Positions 13,001 to 24,035 of a DNA stretch of 64,000 bases are shown in pieces. The notes below the pieces were generated by a model. That model was not told the origin of the DNA, made no database searches, and saw nothing but the letters and a program-made list of their open reading frames with translations. The stretch spans positions 7,688,001 to 7,752,000 of the forward strand of contig CANUEZ040000183.1 of NCBI GenBank assembly GCA_948099385.1, read 5' to 3'. Source of the stretch: Fasciola hepatica. Taxonomy: Eukaryota > Platyhelminthes > Trematoda > Plagiorchiida > Fasciolidae. Each line of letters opens with the position of its first letter. Position 1 is the first letter of the stretch. Made by a program: the position numbers and the translations under genes.

Positions 13001-14354
13001 ATCGCCAAAATAACTGCAGCTGTTGTCGAAACTAGACAAATGAATTTATTTATTCTTGCACTGACTTATCCATGTAACTTGATGTCGTCAACGTGAGTTC
13101 CCTGATGATCTGTGAGCGGTTGAAAGTAAGAGACATTAGTTACCATGACCTTTCTGGAACGGCGCATATAGTACTGAAACTACCCAAAAGCCAGTCACTA
13201 GACGGTCCCAATAACCTACAAACCAATTAACGGCTGACCAACTAAAATACTGTTCCCGAGTTGATCGATTAGAGTATGAATAAGTGTCACTGAGAGTACA
13301 CAAGCTTGCCCACAAACTTCATCAACAAGTTGATTTCAGTTATGGGCGTGATACACTAGCCAATAATTTCGATCCATTTACAAATGAACCACCCCATTAA
13401 TTGGTTACAAGCCCGTCTGACTAGGTGAGTTCTATCCTAATTCACGAAAACGGAGCCAACATGCTACGCACAAAGGTCTTTAGATAATTGCAGTAAACTA
13501 GCTCGACTACACTATGCTGACAAAACTTCTAATGGTTTGAACGAGTCTGAATTAGTTAAATTGCGGCGTATCAAGAGGAGATCAACGGTGATCAGCACTC
13601 ATTTCAACGAATCGGACTGTAAGATGAACACATTTACTCTGTCGAGGGTATAGGTAATAAAAGAAGCTCCAAAATGTGAATCACAACCACTGCTGAGCAG
13701 ATCGAAGTTGATATGATCAACATCAAGATGCACAGATGGTGTGCGACTTGTCACTACTTGAACAGTTCCCGAACGAAGTGATTATATCTCACACGCAGCT
13801 GCCCTTTGTCTTTGGATGCGAACACTGACCGTTAAAGTGTCGTGTGAAACTTTCTTCAAATAATCCTCTTGACTCAGCTGTGTGTTAAGCTGGGTCACAG
13901 GCATTCAGTACGTTCCCAAGTTCACAAATGCTCACACTGGCATGGTTCCACAACGACCCATTTCTGTGTCGGTCGGAACCCTTAGAAATACCGTATGGGC
14001 TGTAAGCTGTTCTAAAATGAGCCACTATTTCATGGCTAATGGGCATCTTACCTCCAGTGAAATCGTGTGCTGTGTTTTACTTACCTGGGGAATTTCACGA
14101 TAGGAAAGTGTGATAGAGGTTAGTGATAAGGCCCATACGAAACAACGCCGACAAATTTTCCATCCCCACTAAGTCCTTTGAACAAAGTAGGATCGATAAT
14201 ATGAACTGATTTTGGTCGTAGAAACAGTACTTTACGCCAAGCACCTATTCACTTTCCACAAACCTTCCACTCACCTCGAAGAACGAATGTAGACAAGTAT
14301 GATGACTTTGTAACCGTTTTTTGACTAAAAGGCTGACGTACTGCTGCACAAGTC

Positions 14355-14357
<3 letters not shown>
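10091..14357. other. Unrecognised non-coding DNA
   Basis: About 4.3 kb with no domain I can name on either strand. All open frames are shorter than about 75 codons. No strong microsatellite or inverted repeat was noticed. Confidence 0.45.

Positions 14358-14422
<65 letters not shown>
14358..14422. repeat. (TA)n microsatellite
   Basis: About 32 uninterrupted TA dinucleotides. The two overlapping minus-strand frames with YI dipeptide runs are by-products of it. Confidence 0.97.
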
Positions 14423-14423
<1 letters not shown>

Positions 14424-14539
14424 GGGAAGAACAGAGAGTCAACTGTCAACCGCGATAGGTGGCCTTTATGGACGGAAAATTCACTGTGTGAGACCATTGT
14501 TCTGTGCAAACGAGATCCACGGATCTCGAGAGCCAATCT

Positions 14540-14604
14540 AGATAGCCTGATGATAACGGGAGTGACTAATAGTCATACCCCCCGGGTTCGAATCCCAGCT
14601 GAAA
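14540..14604 (+). repeat. tRNA-like SINE head (candidate)
   Basis: A B-box-like element, GGGTTCGAATCCC, sits at 14,584-14,596, preceded about 35 bp upstream by a TAGCCTGATGATAACGGG stretch that could be a degenerate A box. The spacing suits a tRNA-derived RNA polymerase III promoter, but no cloverleaf can be folded convincingly. The 132-codon minus-strand frame 14,964-14,566 ends in its complement and is probably not a gene. Confidence 0.4.
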
Positions 14605-17600
14605 AACTGTGCGTTGCTTTTGCTGATTTTCAGTGCTGATTAGACCGTTAGTACCACATGCAAAGAACTTCAGTCCCTCACTACTTACACCAACTTCTAG
14701 ATAATCTTGCAAAAGCCTGAAATTAAGTGCTCTTGGTTTGAAAATCAGTTTCGACAAATGCGACAGCACAGAAACTTTGGTGCGCAGATGAACAAGCCCA
14801 ACTCTCATAGACATATAAAGCCGGAATGCGTGCTTAGCAAGGTGACCAATTTTGGAGGAAGGTGGCCGTAAAAAGTGACTGTTTAAACGCGTTTTATCAT
14901 TTCGGTTTGTCTGCCTTGGTCGAAAAGGTACTTCTTTCGTTTTTCGCGCTATGTAAGGTTTCATTCGAGTCTCTAGATCCGGTTCGAAATCAAATTAATT
15001 CACGACCATCTTGATACGAATGAACAATCAGAAGTTTATTATCCATGAGTTCGTAGTTCACGTTCACTGGCAATGAAGACAGTTGTGTCATCATTTGGTT
15101 GAAACAATACACAGAAAATACCGTGATTTTGTTCATATGTTGCATTGAATATTGTCAATAAAGATTGTATGCTGAAACCGGAGTTCAGGTCGCAGATATT
15201 TCCGACATCAGCCAAGGGAGATCTGCACAGCCAAAGCAATGGGAATAATAACGTATAATAATAATTATTTTTACCCTTGATTGTCACAGAATCCATTTTC
15301 GTGATGGGCTTTTGAGGAATTCTGCTTATTATTGTAGGTGTATGGGCTGACTCATTTTTGGTAGACAGACAAGTTTCGTTAAGAGTAAGTACGTCAGCAC
15401 CTGCCCAGTACCGAGGCCACGAAACCACGAGTGACAGGATACTCGGTTGACGTAGCAGATCCGCAGGAAGAGAGCTGAATTCTGTAATCGATGTGTAAAT
15501 GTAAAGGCTGTGTCAGCCACACCAGTCGGACTAATACGTAGTGCGCAACGAGTGGGTACACGGACCAGCATCCTATACGTTCATCGTGTTTTACACTAAT
15601 AAAACGGGATAATTCGGAAGTAGAAGAGGCTTCACACTAGAGTTAAAGGGAAGGTTAAAAACAATATTATTATTATTATTATTAATATTATTAATAATAT
15701 TATTCGTATACTAGCACAAATTTGATACCCCTAGGAGGCAATCAGAAAAAAAAATCACCAAGGCCAACGTGCTTTTCCACTTCAAATAATTCAGCAATGA
15801 ACTAATCTGCCCAAAAGAAATTCCTGATCTAGGATTACCAAACATCTTTTGCCGTGAATTTATCGGCAGAAAAAATAATGTATGTAGAGGATGAATCGGC
15901 ACGACACAACTCCGCAAAAAAATCATTTCTATATTGAATGGAATCGTGATTAGTAAATTGTCGTTCGAGGTGGTTTGGATGTGTTCATCGTTGTTCCCGG
16001 TTTAAACAGTCACAAATGCTACGCAGACAATCGATCAATATCGATTACATTCAGAGACGTACTCTTGCAGATATTTAATCACGCTTCATCCAGGGCAGAG
16101 TTGACTGATCCATCCTGCAACGTATCGATTGACTTCGCTTAGCCTGCGTTCAGTTACCTACGAACGTTAATGATTATCTATTTATACACTTGCCTGCTTG
16201 ATAGCTGCTTGCTCACCCGGGACGGTCGGGTTTTGTGTGTACCTTCATACAAATAAATGAAGTATAACAATTGTGCTTTCTGTTACTCAGTACGAGCATA
16301 AAACTGACAGTTCTTGGAAATCTGCAGGTTTGGGTAAACCATTCAAGTTTGTCCGGTGTATGTATTGCATGGCAGTGTACTGGTCGTTCCAGATCTCCAA
16401 ATCTGATACAAGATGACAGTTGTCTATGAAATGACATTTCCATTACGAATTGTTGATCAAGCCTAATCCGATTCGAATATTTTTGTCTGAAACTATCGAA
16501 CTGGATCATTGTCCATGGATGGGAATCCCGCGTAATCCGAAAACACAATAAATTAGTAGTTTGAAGCAAAAGTAGTTTGTAAAATGGTTTTAAGCGAATT
16601 TTATAACTTAGACAATCATCGATATGGATTTATCTTTTTTAATACGTGCTTGTGCATAATGTAGTAGAAGGATCATAAACTCTAGCCTGAAATGCCGTGG
16701 TGTCTGGAGACTTCCCACGCGGCTGGGCTATATGCGCAGTAGCTTCACTTCCAGGATTCAACCAATCAGATGAGGTTATACTCTGATAGTCAGATGAGAC
16801 AAATACAATCAAATCACTTTTCGATTGGCCAGTATTTTGTCAACCAATCGTGCCAAACCTTACTTCGTGTGGAAATGAATAAGTTTCAGTTAAAGTCGAC
16901 AGAATGCGCACTCAGCGTTCTCTTCTTGTCAGTTCTACGTGAGCGTAGTTCGGATACGATTTATTCAAGTACATATGGTCAGTTAGGTAGGTTCAAATCT
17001 CACAAGAATTTAATGCACCATCACTGGTAACAAATAAACCTGACCCTGAGACTTAGAACAGAGATCAGTATATGGATCCAGGAGACCTAGCGTAGTGGAG
17101 AGCCGTGCTTCACCTTGTTCCTGTAACCGGTGGTGGGGAGATTTAAAACTCTTATCTCCGAGATGAGAAACGCTTATGACATTCGATTACGGCCGGTCGC
17201 CATAATTTTTGTGAAATAACATTTGTGAACTGTGAAATAAAAGTCGTTTTCCTCAGCATTGTTTCATGTTTCTCTCTCCCATGCATCATCTTCACGGCAT
17301 TTCGCAATCATCGACCAGGTTCAGGTCAGATGACCGAAAACGGAGTGTTGTTAATTTTCTTGTCCGGAACTGAGCGGGCTTAGACCTACGGACAACACGG
17401 ATGAAGCTTGTAGAACAGTTCATTTTACACTGAATGTAGATAAATGTATTACAGAGTAGAACAGTGTAATCACCAAATCTACCCAAATGGAAGTAGAAGG
17501 CACACCAACTGGCACTGAAATGTATTCGTTTCTTAACACATAAAATACGACATTTTTATGGGCATGAAGTACTTAACGGAACACATCAACACACAGGTAC

Positions 17601-18273
17601 TGATCTATGGAAAATATGATTGATGGGCCGAAACTTGCCAAAAAGTCACATGATGTGGGAGTTGATCATGCGCGTGAGGCATGCGTACTGCGATAATCAA
17701 TAATCGGGGTTACACTACGATGATTCATACGCGCACGATGTAGTTGTATGTGCTGAAATGTATGGATGCTGGCTGGGTTCTCTCGTATTACATCTGAACA
17801 GGATAAAATCACTACAAACAGATCATACTGAATGCTCAATGTGAAGTCATTTTGCAGGGTTTTATTATTAAGTGCATCTAGTAGCCGTTACGATCAGTAG
17901 AACAATATTCAAAACTCACCGTTTTAGATTAGAATCGAAAAGAACCGCGTTCTGGCTACTTAAATATGGGCAAAATCGAAGACAAATCCCCATATTTATT
18001 CACAACCACTATCAACGAGAATTTGTGTTGATCGACCGTGCAAAAAGATGTATAGGAAAGCAAAACTACGAATATGGATTAGATAGTGAGATTAATAAAG
18101 TTCCACGTTGTTAGGCAAATGTAAATTAGTTGCTAGGTTACGGTTGTCAACGCCCATTTACTGTCGGTTATTTGACCATGAGAGGCTGTTCTAACTAAGC
18201 TACGGTTCGGTATTCGTTATCAAGCCATGTGTCGCACTATTTATAGACACAGTTCTAAGACAAAATAATGGAG
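14605..18273. other. Unrecognised non-coding DNA
   Basis: No mobile-element domain recognised. Two minus-strand open frames are longer than average (129 codons at 15,428-15,039 and 118 codons at 16,569-16,213). The first has 'GADVLTLNETCLS', faintly like the start of a LINE endonuclease, but nothing supports it downstream. An ATT-rich tract lies at 15,664-15,705. Confidence 0.4.
15664..15705. repeat. (ATT)n microsatellite, imperfect palindrome
   Basis: About 14 ATT/AAT units; the direction switches in the middle, so the tract is nearly self-complementary. Confidence 0.92.
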
Positions 18274-18395
18274 ACAAAATTTTATTGTTCAGTCACACAG
18301 GGTAGTCGAAATCGTTGGCAAGTTGTCGACGTTTCGGTCGCCACGGGTAACCTTTTTCGAGACTGGTTTTATGACCGGTTGTAAAACCAGTCTCA
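18274..18395 (-). mobile_element. Penelope-like element terminal region
   Basis: On the minus strand this reads: a perfect 11-bp hairpin (18,392-18,361, loop 10 nt), then a stem-loop GGTTAC-CCGTG-GCGACC, then GAAACGTCGAC and AACGATTTCGACTAC, ending in an AATAAA-like block near 18,285. The same order recurs in both arms of the inverted pair at 52.65-52.84 kb. A stem-loop followed by GAAACGTC is characteristic of Penelope-like element termini, where it forms part of a hammerhead-type ribozyme. Here the expected CTGATGA half is replaced by CTCGAAAAA, so only the 3' half of the core is recognisable. Confidence 0.5.
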
Positions 18396-18636
18396 GTCTC
18401 TCAGTTGAATTCACGCCGTCCCCGGGATGTAACTCAGCTTTATCATTGACATGCTCCCGTTGAGGTCGTGTACCGGGGATCAATAATAGCAAAACCTAAA
18501 AACATTTCGTGCGATTTAAAAGTTCTGTGGGATATTGTCGATGAGGCATTCCTCTAATTTGTGTGGCTTCTGGCTCTGTATATGTGTATGTACGCATGTA
18601 CTTATCTATGTCCGTCTGTCAGTAAGTCCTTCAATC

Positions 18637-18661
18637 TCTGTCTGTCTGTCTGTCTGTCTGT
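18637..18661. repeat. (CTGT)n microsatellite
   Basis: Six CTGT tetranucleotides. Immediately upstream of a SINE-like head. Confidence 0.92.
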
Positions 18662-18689
18662 TCATCTCTCCCTCTGGCCCGGCCACGGC

Positions 18690-18860
18690 CGTACTGTCAT
18701 CGTCACCAGCATTAGAACTTGTGGTCCCGGGTTAGAATCCGGTCATCGCTGCCTCGTCGGTCACTTCATGTCTGGAAGTCTGAGATTGGTCGAGACCCTC
18801 TTCCTGAAACACTGTGCGATTACTGATAAAGGAAGCGAAGCAGTAATAATATTAAATGTC
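18690..18860 (+). repeat. tRNA-like SINE (candidate)
   Basis: A B-box-like GGGTTAGAATCC lies at 18,728-18,739, followed by a body containing CCTCGTCGGTCACTTC, a 16-nt block that also occurs next to the tRNA-like repeat at 58.2 kb. The A box is unclear. The shared block suggests a SINE body rather than a gene. Confidence 0.4.
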
Positions 18861-20329
18861 TGGAACCTAGGCTTAACTGACAGAGCGCTTGAAACGGACG
18901 ATTTTTCTCCGTGAGATAGATTAAATTTTTCTGGTTCACAAATGCTCTTGCAGTTGCCCGTTTAAAAAATGTTTTCTTGGTGAATGCGAACTTTAGTGTA
19001 CCAAAGCAATACAATAAGTCTGTTTCACAAACACTGCAAAACTTTTATCAGGGTATTCCGGTTCACACCTATGAATGTCATAAGTACCCGGCTGGTATCT
19101 CTGAGGTACCTAGGTTCAAGCCCGACCACAATCGGTTGTCAAAATCGATCCGCTGTCACTGGTTGTTGCACCGCGTATAACCTCTTCGGAGATTGTGTCT
19201 GTGTGAGAACTAAATCCACCCGAACAGCCGTAAGCAGTGGAGTAGCCGTGACAGAGATCACGAGCATTATGAACCGACAAGACTGGGCCAGATTAAGGAG
19301 TGTGTTTGACAGACTTGACTAGTAAAATCTACTTATATATGAAAATTGGGCCAATACGTTTACAGACAAGGTTTTGCTTATGATCACCTAATTTCTTATA
19401 TAAATGATCTATTGTGTTTCAGTTAACCGAGATGATCCGAAGGCAGAATAGTATAGGAATTTTATCTACCCGGCCAATCATGCGTAATGAGATAACTCGC
19501 GTTCGGAGTGTTTGCTACGGGAACGAAAAGACGAGACAAGTACATCAGGAAAGTACTCCGTCACATTTGGTTGATACTAACTCATTTATATACAAAAGGA
19601 GACAGGCAATTTTTGGCAGATAACTTGTTGACCAATCAAAAAGTGATTTCGCTGTATCTACAGGATTTGACGGGTACAGACGAATCTGACCTGATTGGCT
19701 TGATACGGGAAATGAAGTTGTAGAGTACCGGGCCGCGTATGAAGACATTCGAATCATTACAAATAGTCTTCTTACTAGAGTTGGTGGGATAGTTTGAAAC
19801 TGTTGGTCCTTAAACGATCACAGTAGGCCCTTAAAAGTCAGGTTCAAGCCGTTTATTGCTTTTATTTACCGCATTTCTGTGTCGGTACTGCGTAACTCAG
19901 TAGGAATGTTGACCATATCAAACGGTGGTTTTAATAAAATTTCAACCACGTCTGCCGTGGACTACGATTGAAGTACACGCACATCGTAAATCGATTCAAC
20001 GTAGCCACTGCTTTGTACAAAATGCTACCTCTTCGGCACCTTTTTTCTCTTATCTCTAGAATTTATCTACATAAGAACGAATCAGTAGTGGAAATATTCA
20101 TACCCTGTGTGCATCAGTTGGAAAGTGGAGAAATATCTGAAGAGAGTACTGAATCTGTGACGACCCCAAATCAGTTACACAGACTTAAATCTGTGAAATA
20201 TCGCAGCCCTCGGGCAAGGAAAACAATGTCATATTTTAAAGAACTGTTGCATTTCTCGTTTGTGCCGTTTTAGCACTACTAGCACAATATAAGTTTAGTA
20301 TTCCAGATAACAGTTTGATTAGAGGTACC
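18861..20329. other. Unrecognised non-coding DNA
   Basis: No domain identified. A plus-strand frame of 101 codons at 19,968-20,273 and overlapping frames at 19,414-19,723 have no motif I recognise. Another B-box-like word, GGTTCAAGCC, occurs at 19,112. Confidence 0.4.
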
Positions 20330-21111
20330 GGTCCGAGAAAGCTCGACATAAGTGAGCTAATCCTGGAATCCGACTGCTCACTGATTCATTCCCAGCTACA
20401 TCGTTGGGACCTTCGCGTGGGTTCAGTATGAGGAACAATTCAGTTGGTCCACTTCCACAGTGAACTTTACAGATATACCTGAAAGAGGAACGATACAGGT
20501 AAATGTCATTCCTCTACCAGAAACAGAGGTTTTGCAGCAGATAGTTTATATGGAAAGATACAAAGCCATACAAAGCTATCTTTTTTCAAAGATGAAGGCG
20601 AAGTCTTGGTTTCGCAGTTAACAAAATTCATCGGGGTAATCTGGGGTAGTGGGCTGGTTCCCAAGGAATGGTCTGAATCAGTGATTGTGTCTATTTACAG
20701 GAAAAGTGACAGATCCTCTTGTGAAAATCACAGAGGAGTTAGCCTGGTAAATATCGCGTCCAAACTGTTCACCAGGTTTATTCTCCACAGACGACCCAGC
20801 TTCCGCGAAAAGTGTACGCGTAAGAATCAAGCCGGTTTCAGAACCGTTCGGGGTTGTATCGAACATATTTATCCTTTGTCGAATTTAAGAGCACAGATAC
20901 ATCTTCCGTAGGCCCACAATCTGTGTGTATCTAGATCCAAAAGCGATTTTCAACTCAGTTGATCACACAATTCCCTAGCTATGCCTCTTACTGAAATTTA
21001 TTTCTCTTTTCCAATCTTTGTATGCAAACAGACGAAGACGGGTTTGTGCTTACGGCCATTTTTCATTCGAGCCCACTACCGGAAGTGGTGGTAGTCAGGG
21101 TTGCACGTTAT
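20330..21111 (+). pseudogene. RTE-2 reverse transcriptase, N-terminal half
   Basis: The frame 20,606-20,911 contains 'SESVIVSIYRKSDRSSCENH' followed by RGVSL, and 'KNQAGFRTVRGCIEHIY', hallmark RT fingers blocks of RTE elements (S.IVPI.KKGDR..C.N.RGISL; QAGFR..RGC.D.I). Upstream, 20,420-20,560 reads EEQFSW and 'TIQVNVIPLPETEVLQQI', the pre-fingers block. Downstream, at about 20,925-20,963, 'VYLDPKAIFNSVDH' is RT motif A with its catalytic aspartate; F.D..AF is the usual form. It ends at motif B, 'GSGGSQGCTLL'. Several frameshifts and a stop break it. The sequence then passes straight into the (TTGTA)n tail of the inserted CR1-like LINE. Confidence 0.88.
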
Positions 21112-21115
21112 TATG

Positions 21116-21140
21116 TTGTATTGTATTGTATTGTATTGTA
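21116..21140 (-). repeat. (AATAC)n-type 3' tail of CR1-like copy A
   Basis: Five TTGTA units on the plus strand mark the junction between RTE-2 coding sequence and the inserted LINE. The same pentamer in the same position ends copy B at 60,206-60,225. Confidence 0.9.
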
Positions 21141-21196
21141 TTACAGACTTCAGCAAGTTACCAGACTCCCGTTTCAGCCAAATGGGAGAAAATTGA

Positions 21197-22805
21197 TCAA
21201 TGGCACTTTAAAATAATCATAAAATTAAACACTGTGGAAATAAAATTGATTCGGCCACCGAGGTTCACGCAAAGTTCTTTTGTCACTTTCTTCTTGTCAA
21301 CTAGAACACGTGCTAAACAAAGCGTTGTGGAGTTGCGATGGTTATGTGTACGGGAAGGGATGAGCCTAAATTCGGAACATGCCGTGTGGATGCGAACGAC
21401 ATGTAGATAATTCACGGTACAGTGGATGGGTGTGGTCCACAAGAATCTTCTTGGTGGATATTTCACAGGCCATAATGTGCAAATCACAAAATTTGGAGAT
21501 AAGCGAGCCTACAGGAATAGAAGAGACACGACTGATGATGGTAAGGCCGAGCTGTTTTGTGATAAAATCTGTCTCAAGTGGATCAGGATAGATTACCGGA
21601 GAGCAGTAGAGTAAGATTGGGAGAATATATTGGTGGATAAAAGAAAAACTGACAACTTGTGTGGCATAAAACTACCTCAATCCACGAATTAGAAAACACT
21701 TTCTACGTCATTTTTTAACACAATGAAGAAAATGAGAAGACCACTGTAAATTGGTGCTGATTGTAACACCCAATTATTTGATCGAGTCAGCTCTGGAAAT
21801 GGGGACATTGTTGACGACTGATTGCTCATTGGGCAAGAGGAACGAGAAATCGAGAAAGTACAGTGAAGTCATGTTGAATTATTGGGATTTAGTCCAGAAT
21901 GGGATGAAAAATTCTGGATAGTATATAAGTTCTCAGAAAAAGAGTTCAGTGCTGGTTTGTTAAAGATAGATTGACAGAGAACAGCACAGTGAAGAACAGC
22001 AGAATCGTTAGTCAAAGGACTCGATAAACTTCTACGAAATCAAGAGTGTTGAGTTCTGTTGGAAAAGTATTCTTTCAGCTAAGAGAGTAACGAATTGCGA
22101 CACTCAAAATACTCTAACTTTTCAGAGGAATAGAGAGATCACGGTGAACCTTATCAAAAGAGGAGGAATATTCGAAAGAAGTACAATGGACGGATTCCAT
22201 GGAACTATTAAAGTTCCTTGAAAAGATATAGCGTACTGAAGCAACTACATTCGGAGTGCACCTGGTGGGTTTGTAAGCAAACTGATGGAGGTCATTTGTA
22301 ACAATTAAACACGAAAGCAATCGACTTAGGATAAGGAGCTTGATCAATTTGAGTGGAGAAGTAGTGATGGCCATGGGACGAAAATGGTTTGATAAGATTT
22401 TGGAAGTGGAGTGTTTGTGAATAGGTATCATTGCCACGGGTTTCCAGAGGGGGCAGGCATAGCACCAGCATCAACAGCTATACTGATGAGGGAAGTCATA
22501 ATTCCGAATAGTTGACTTGCTCCAAATTTGAGAACGGTGGAGCATGAACTGTCTAGGCTCACAGCAGAAGTTGATTTTGAGGTACGAAGTAAGTTGAAGA
22601 ACTCATCTGAGGAAAATGGCTCTATATCTGAAGGAACAAAAGGAAAATAAGATGATAGAGGATCCGACGAAGAATGAATAGATGCGGAGTTCAAACTGTT
22701 TTTATCTTTGGTTTTTGACCGAACGCTTTGTCCACATGGCAACCTGATTCCTTGTCAAAGAATTTTGCTGTTAGTGGTACAGAAGACCTGGTTGGCAAAT
22801 GTATT
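21197..22805 (-). pseudogene. CR1-like copy A reverse transcriptase and C-terminus, remnant
   Basis: The frame 22,742-22,428 includes 'SAVSLDSSCSTVLKFGASQL' and FGIMTSL. The frame 22,437-22,114 reads 'MAMIPIHKHSTSKILSNHFR' with PMAITTS directly after it (RT fingers: V.PI.K......FRPISIT) and 'HQFAYKPTRCTPNVVASVRY' (Q.AYKP.R...DAVASV). The motif A region, 'FEYSSSFDKV', has lost the first aspartate (usually LD.S.AFD). The C-terminal frame 21,487-21,197 is 96% or so identical in DNA to copy B. The active-site DD motif was not located with confidence. Confidence 0.75.
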
Positions 22806-23182
22806 CAGCCGTCGTATCTCTTGGAATGTCGTTTCACAGAGGCCTGCTCGTGTAGTTTATAGGCGTGTTCATGTTGCCGTCTCAGAGATTTCGGCAATGG
22901 ATAAGTTGTTCTGCCGTTGGTAACACAAAGGATCCCCGTGGAATAACACAAATCAGATACCTCACTCAGTGTTTTCCTAAATAAATCTACCAGGCGAAAA
23001 GAGCAATCTAAAGAAAGCCACGAGTAAACAGTGGAAATGGATCTTTGAAGACGGGTTGTATTGATCGGTGACAACTTTTTGGTGTGCCCCTTATTTGTTT
23101 TCGCTGAAGAATGAACGGTGAGCTGAAAGTGACTAAATTTTGGATCTGACGATAATGAGAGTGTGATTGCTCGTTGAAACAC
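22805..23182 (-). pseudogene. CR1-like copy A linker region
   Basis: A 125-codon frame between endonuclease and RT with RLVDLFRKTLSEVSDL and 'LPKSLRRQHEHAYKLHEQAS'. Copy B repeats the second block as SMRRQNEHAYKLH (62,054-61,869), so this is shared element coding sequence and not a host gene. Confidence 0.7.
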
Positions 23183-23785
23183 GAACTTTCATTTGTAAGT
23201 GGATAAGGTTGATGTGGTTGGTGATGATTCTGTCTAAAACAGCACTCCCCCTATTTGCGATAAGACGGAGGTTACTTAAACCAAAAGCAAGAAAGAGGTA
23301 CTCAGGCTCATGAATAAAATCATTGACCGCATTACGTAAACAGACAGATTGTAATGAAATCAGAAGGGATGGAAAAGCATCAAAGAATAGGTTGATGTTC
23401 GTCGAGGGGCAAATGGAGCTACGTACAGGTTACTGATCACAGTACCTCGAAAAGACGAGAATTTAGGGTGACATTGAACAACCACGGAATAAACACCGTT
23501 GAAAGATAAAGTAAAAACAGCTTCACAGCTGCCAGACCACTCAGAATTGATATGTGTAATCACACCACCACGTGTCTTCCTCTTGCCCCTTTTTCTGTCT
23601 TGACGAAAACATTCGAAGTTCTCCAGGAGGACGAGTTTGTCGTTAATACTTTCATTTACCCAAGATTCTTGGATACAGTTCGCACAGGTGTTCGTGTTAA
23701 TCCCATAGTTCAGAACATTGATTAGGACAGATGTCTTTCTGAAGATGGGCCGAATGTTAATACTGATCAATACGAGAACCGTCAT
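23180..23785 (-). pseudogene. CR1-like copy A endonuclease remnant
   Basis: The 141-codon frame starts 'MTVLVLISINIRPIFRKTSV' and shows IQESWVNES (the catalytic glutamate block, QE.WL.ES in this family), 'FECFRQDRKRGKRKTRGGV' and 'GTVISNLYVAPFAPRR' (the Y..P block). After a frameshift, about 23,300-23,190 reads 'NLRLIANRGSAVLDRIITN', the region between the GDF.. and SDH motifs. Only SNH is visible where SDH is expected. The Gly-Asp-Phe block is poor in this copy but clear in copy B (VGDFIH at about 62,340). Confidence 0.75.
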
Positions 23786-24035
23786 TTTCCTCGGGGTTGT
23801 GCAACTAAGGAACGTCTGCTAAGCGGCTAGCTTGCGTTTCCTAGTCCATACTGGTCTCCAACACGTTTCACAAGAACCAGTTGTGGATAGTGAAGCGGAA
23901 CATATTGGGACTCGAATCCGAGTGGACGATTCTTTCGAATAGCGGATTGTGGTTGACGTGTGTTGACGTTGACCATAATTCCATAGTGACATTGACCAAG
24001 TTCACAAATAAATTTAGCCCAGCCCAATGTGGGGT

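Larger units (their letters stand above)
21116..24035 (-). mobile_element. CR1-like non-LTR retrotransposon, copy A
   Basis: A minus-strand LINE of about 2.9 kb. In element order: a 5' leader (about 24,035-23,790), endonuclease (23,785-23,180), linker (23,182-22,805), RT (22,742-22,114 and on), a C-terminal region (21,487-21,197), and a 3' tail of five TTGTA units (AATAC on the element strand) at 21,116-21,140. CR1-clade LINEs characteristically end in short tandem repeats rather than poly(A), which supports both clade and strand. It lies inside the RT of RTE-2. A second, 5'-truncated copy is at 60,206-62,475. Frameshifts throughout indicate it is inactive. Confidence 0.8.

Noticed and set aside
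14245..14536. Minus-strand frames of 65-95 codons with YI dipeptide runs
   Set aside because: They run through the (TA)n microsatellite and have no protein-like composition; same for 29,112-29,339.
14566..14964. 132-codon minus-strand frame
   Set aside because: Its C-terminus is the complement of a tRNA-like B box and nothing else in it resembles a known protein.
15039..15428. GADVLTLNETCLS as a LINE endonuclease start
   Set aside because: No GD.N or SDH block follows in any frame.
16213..16569. 118-codon minus-strand frame
   Set aside because: No recognisable motif, no splice-site or codon evidence; length is possible by chance in 64 kb.
18535..18914. Overlapping frames of 66 and 117 codons with Cys/Ser/Leu-rich stretches
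   Set aside because: They translate the CTGT microsatellite and the SINE-like head.
22480..22500. CTGATGAGGGAAG as a hammerhead half
   Set aside because: It lies in CR1 coding sequence, is conserved for coding reasons in copy B with changes, and has no GAAA partner at a suitable distance.
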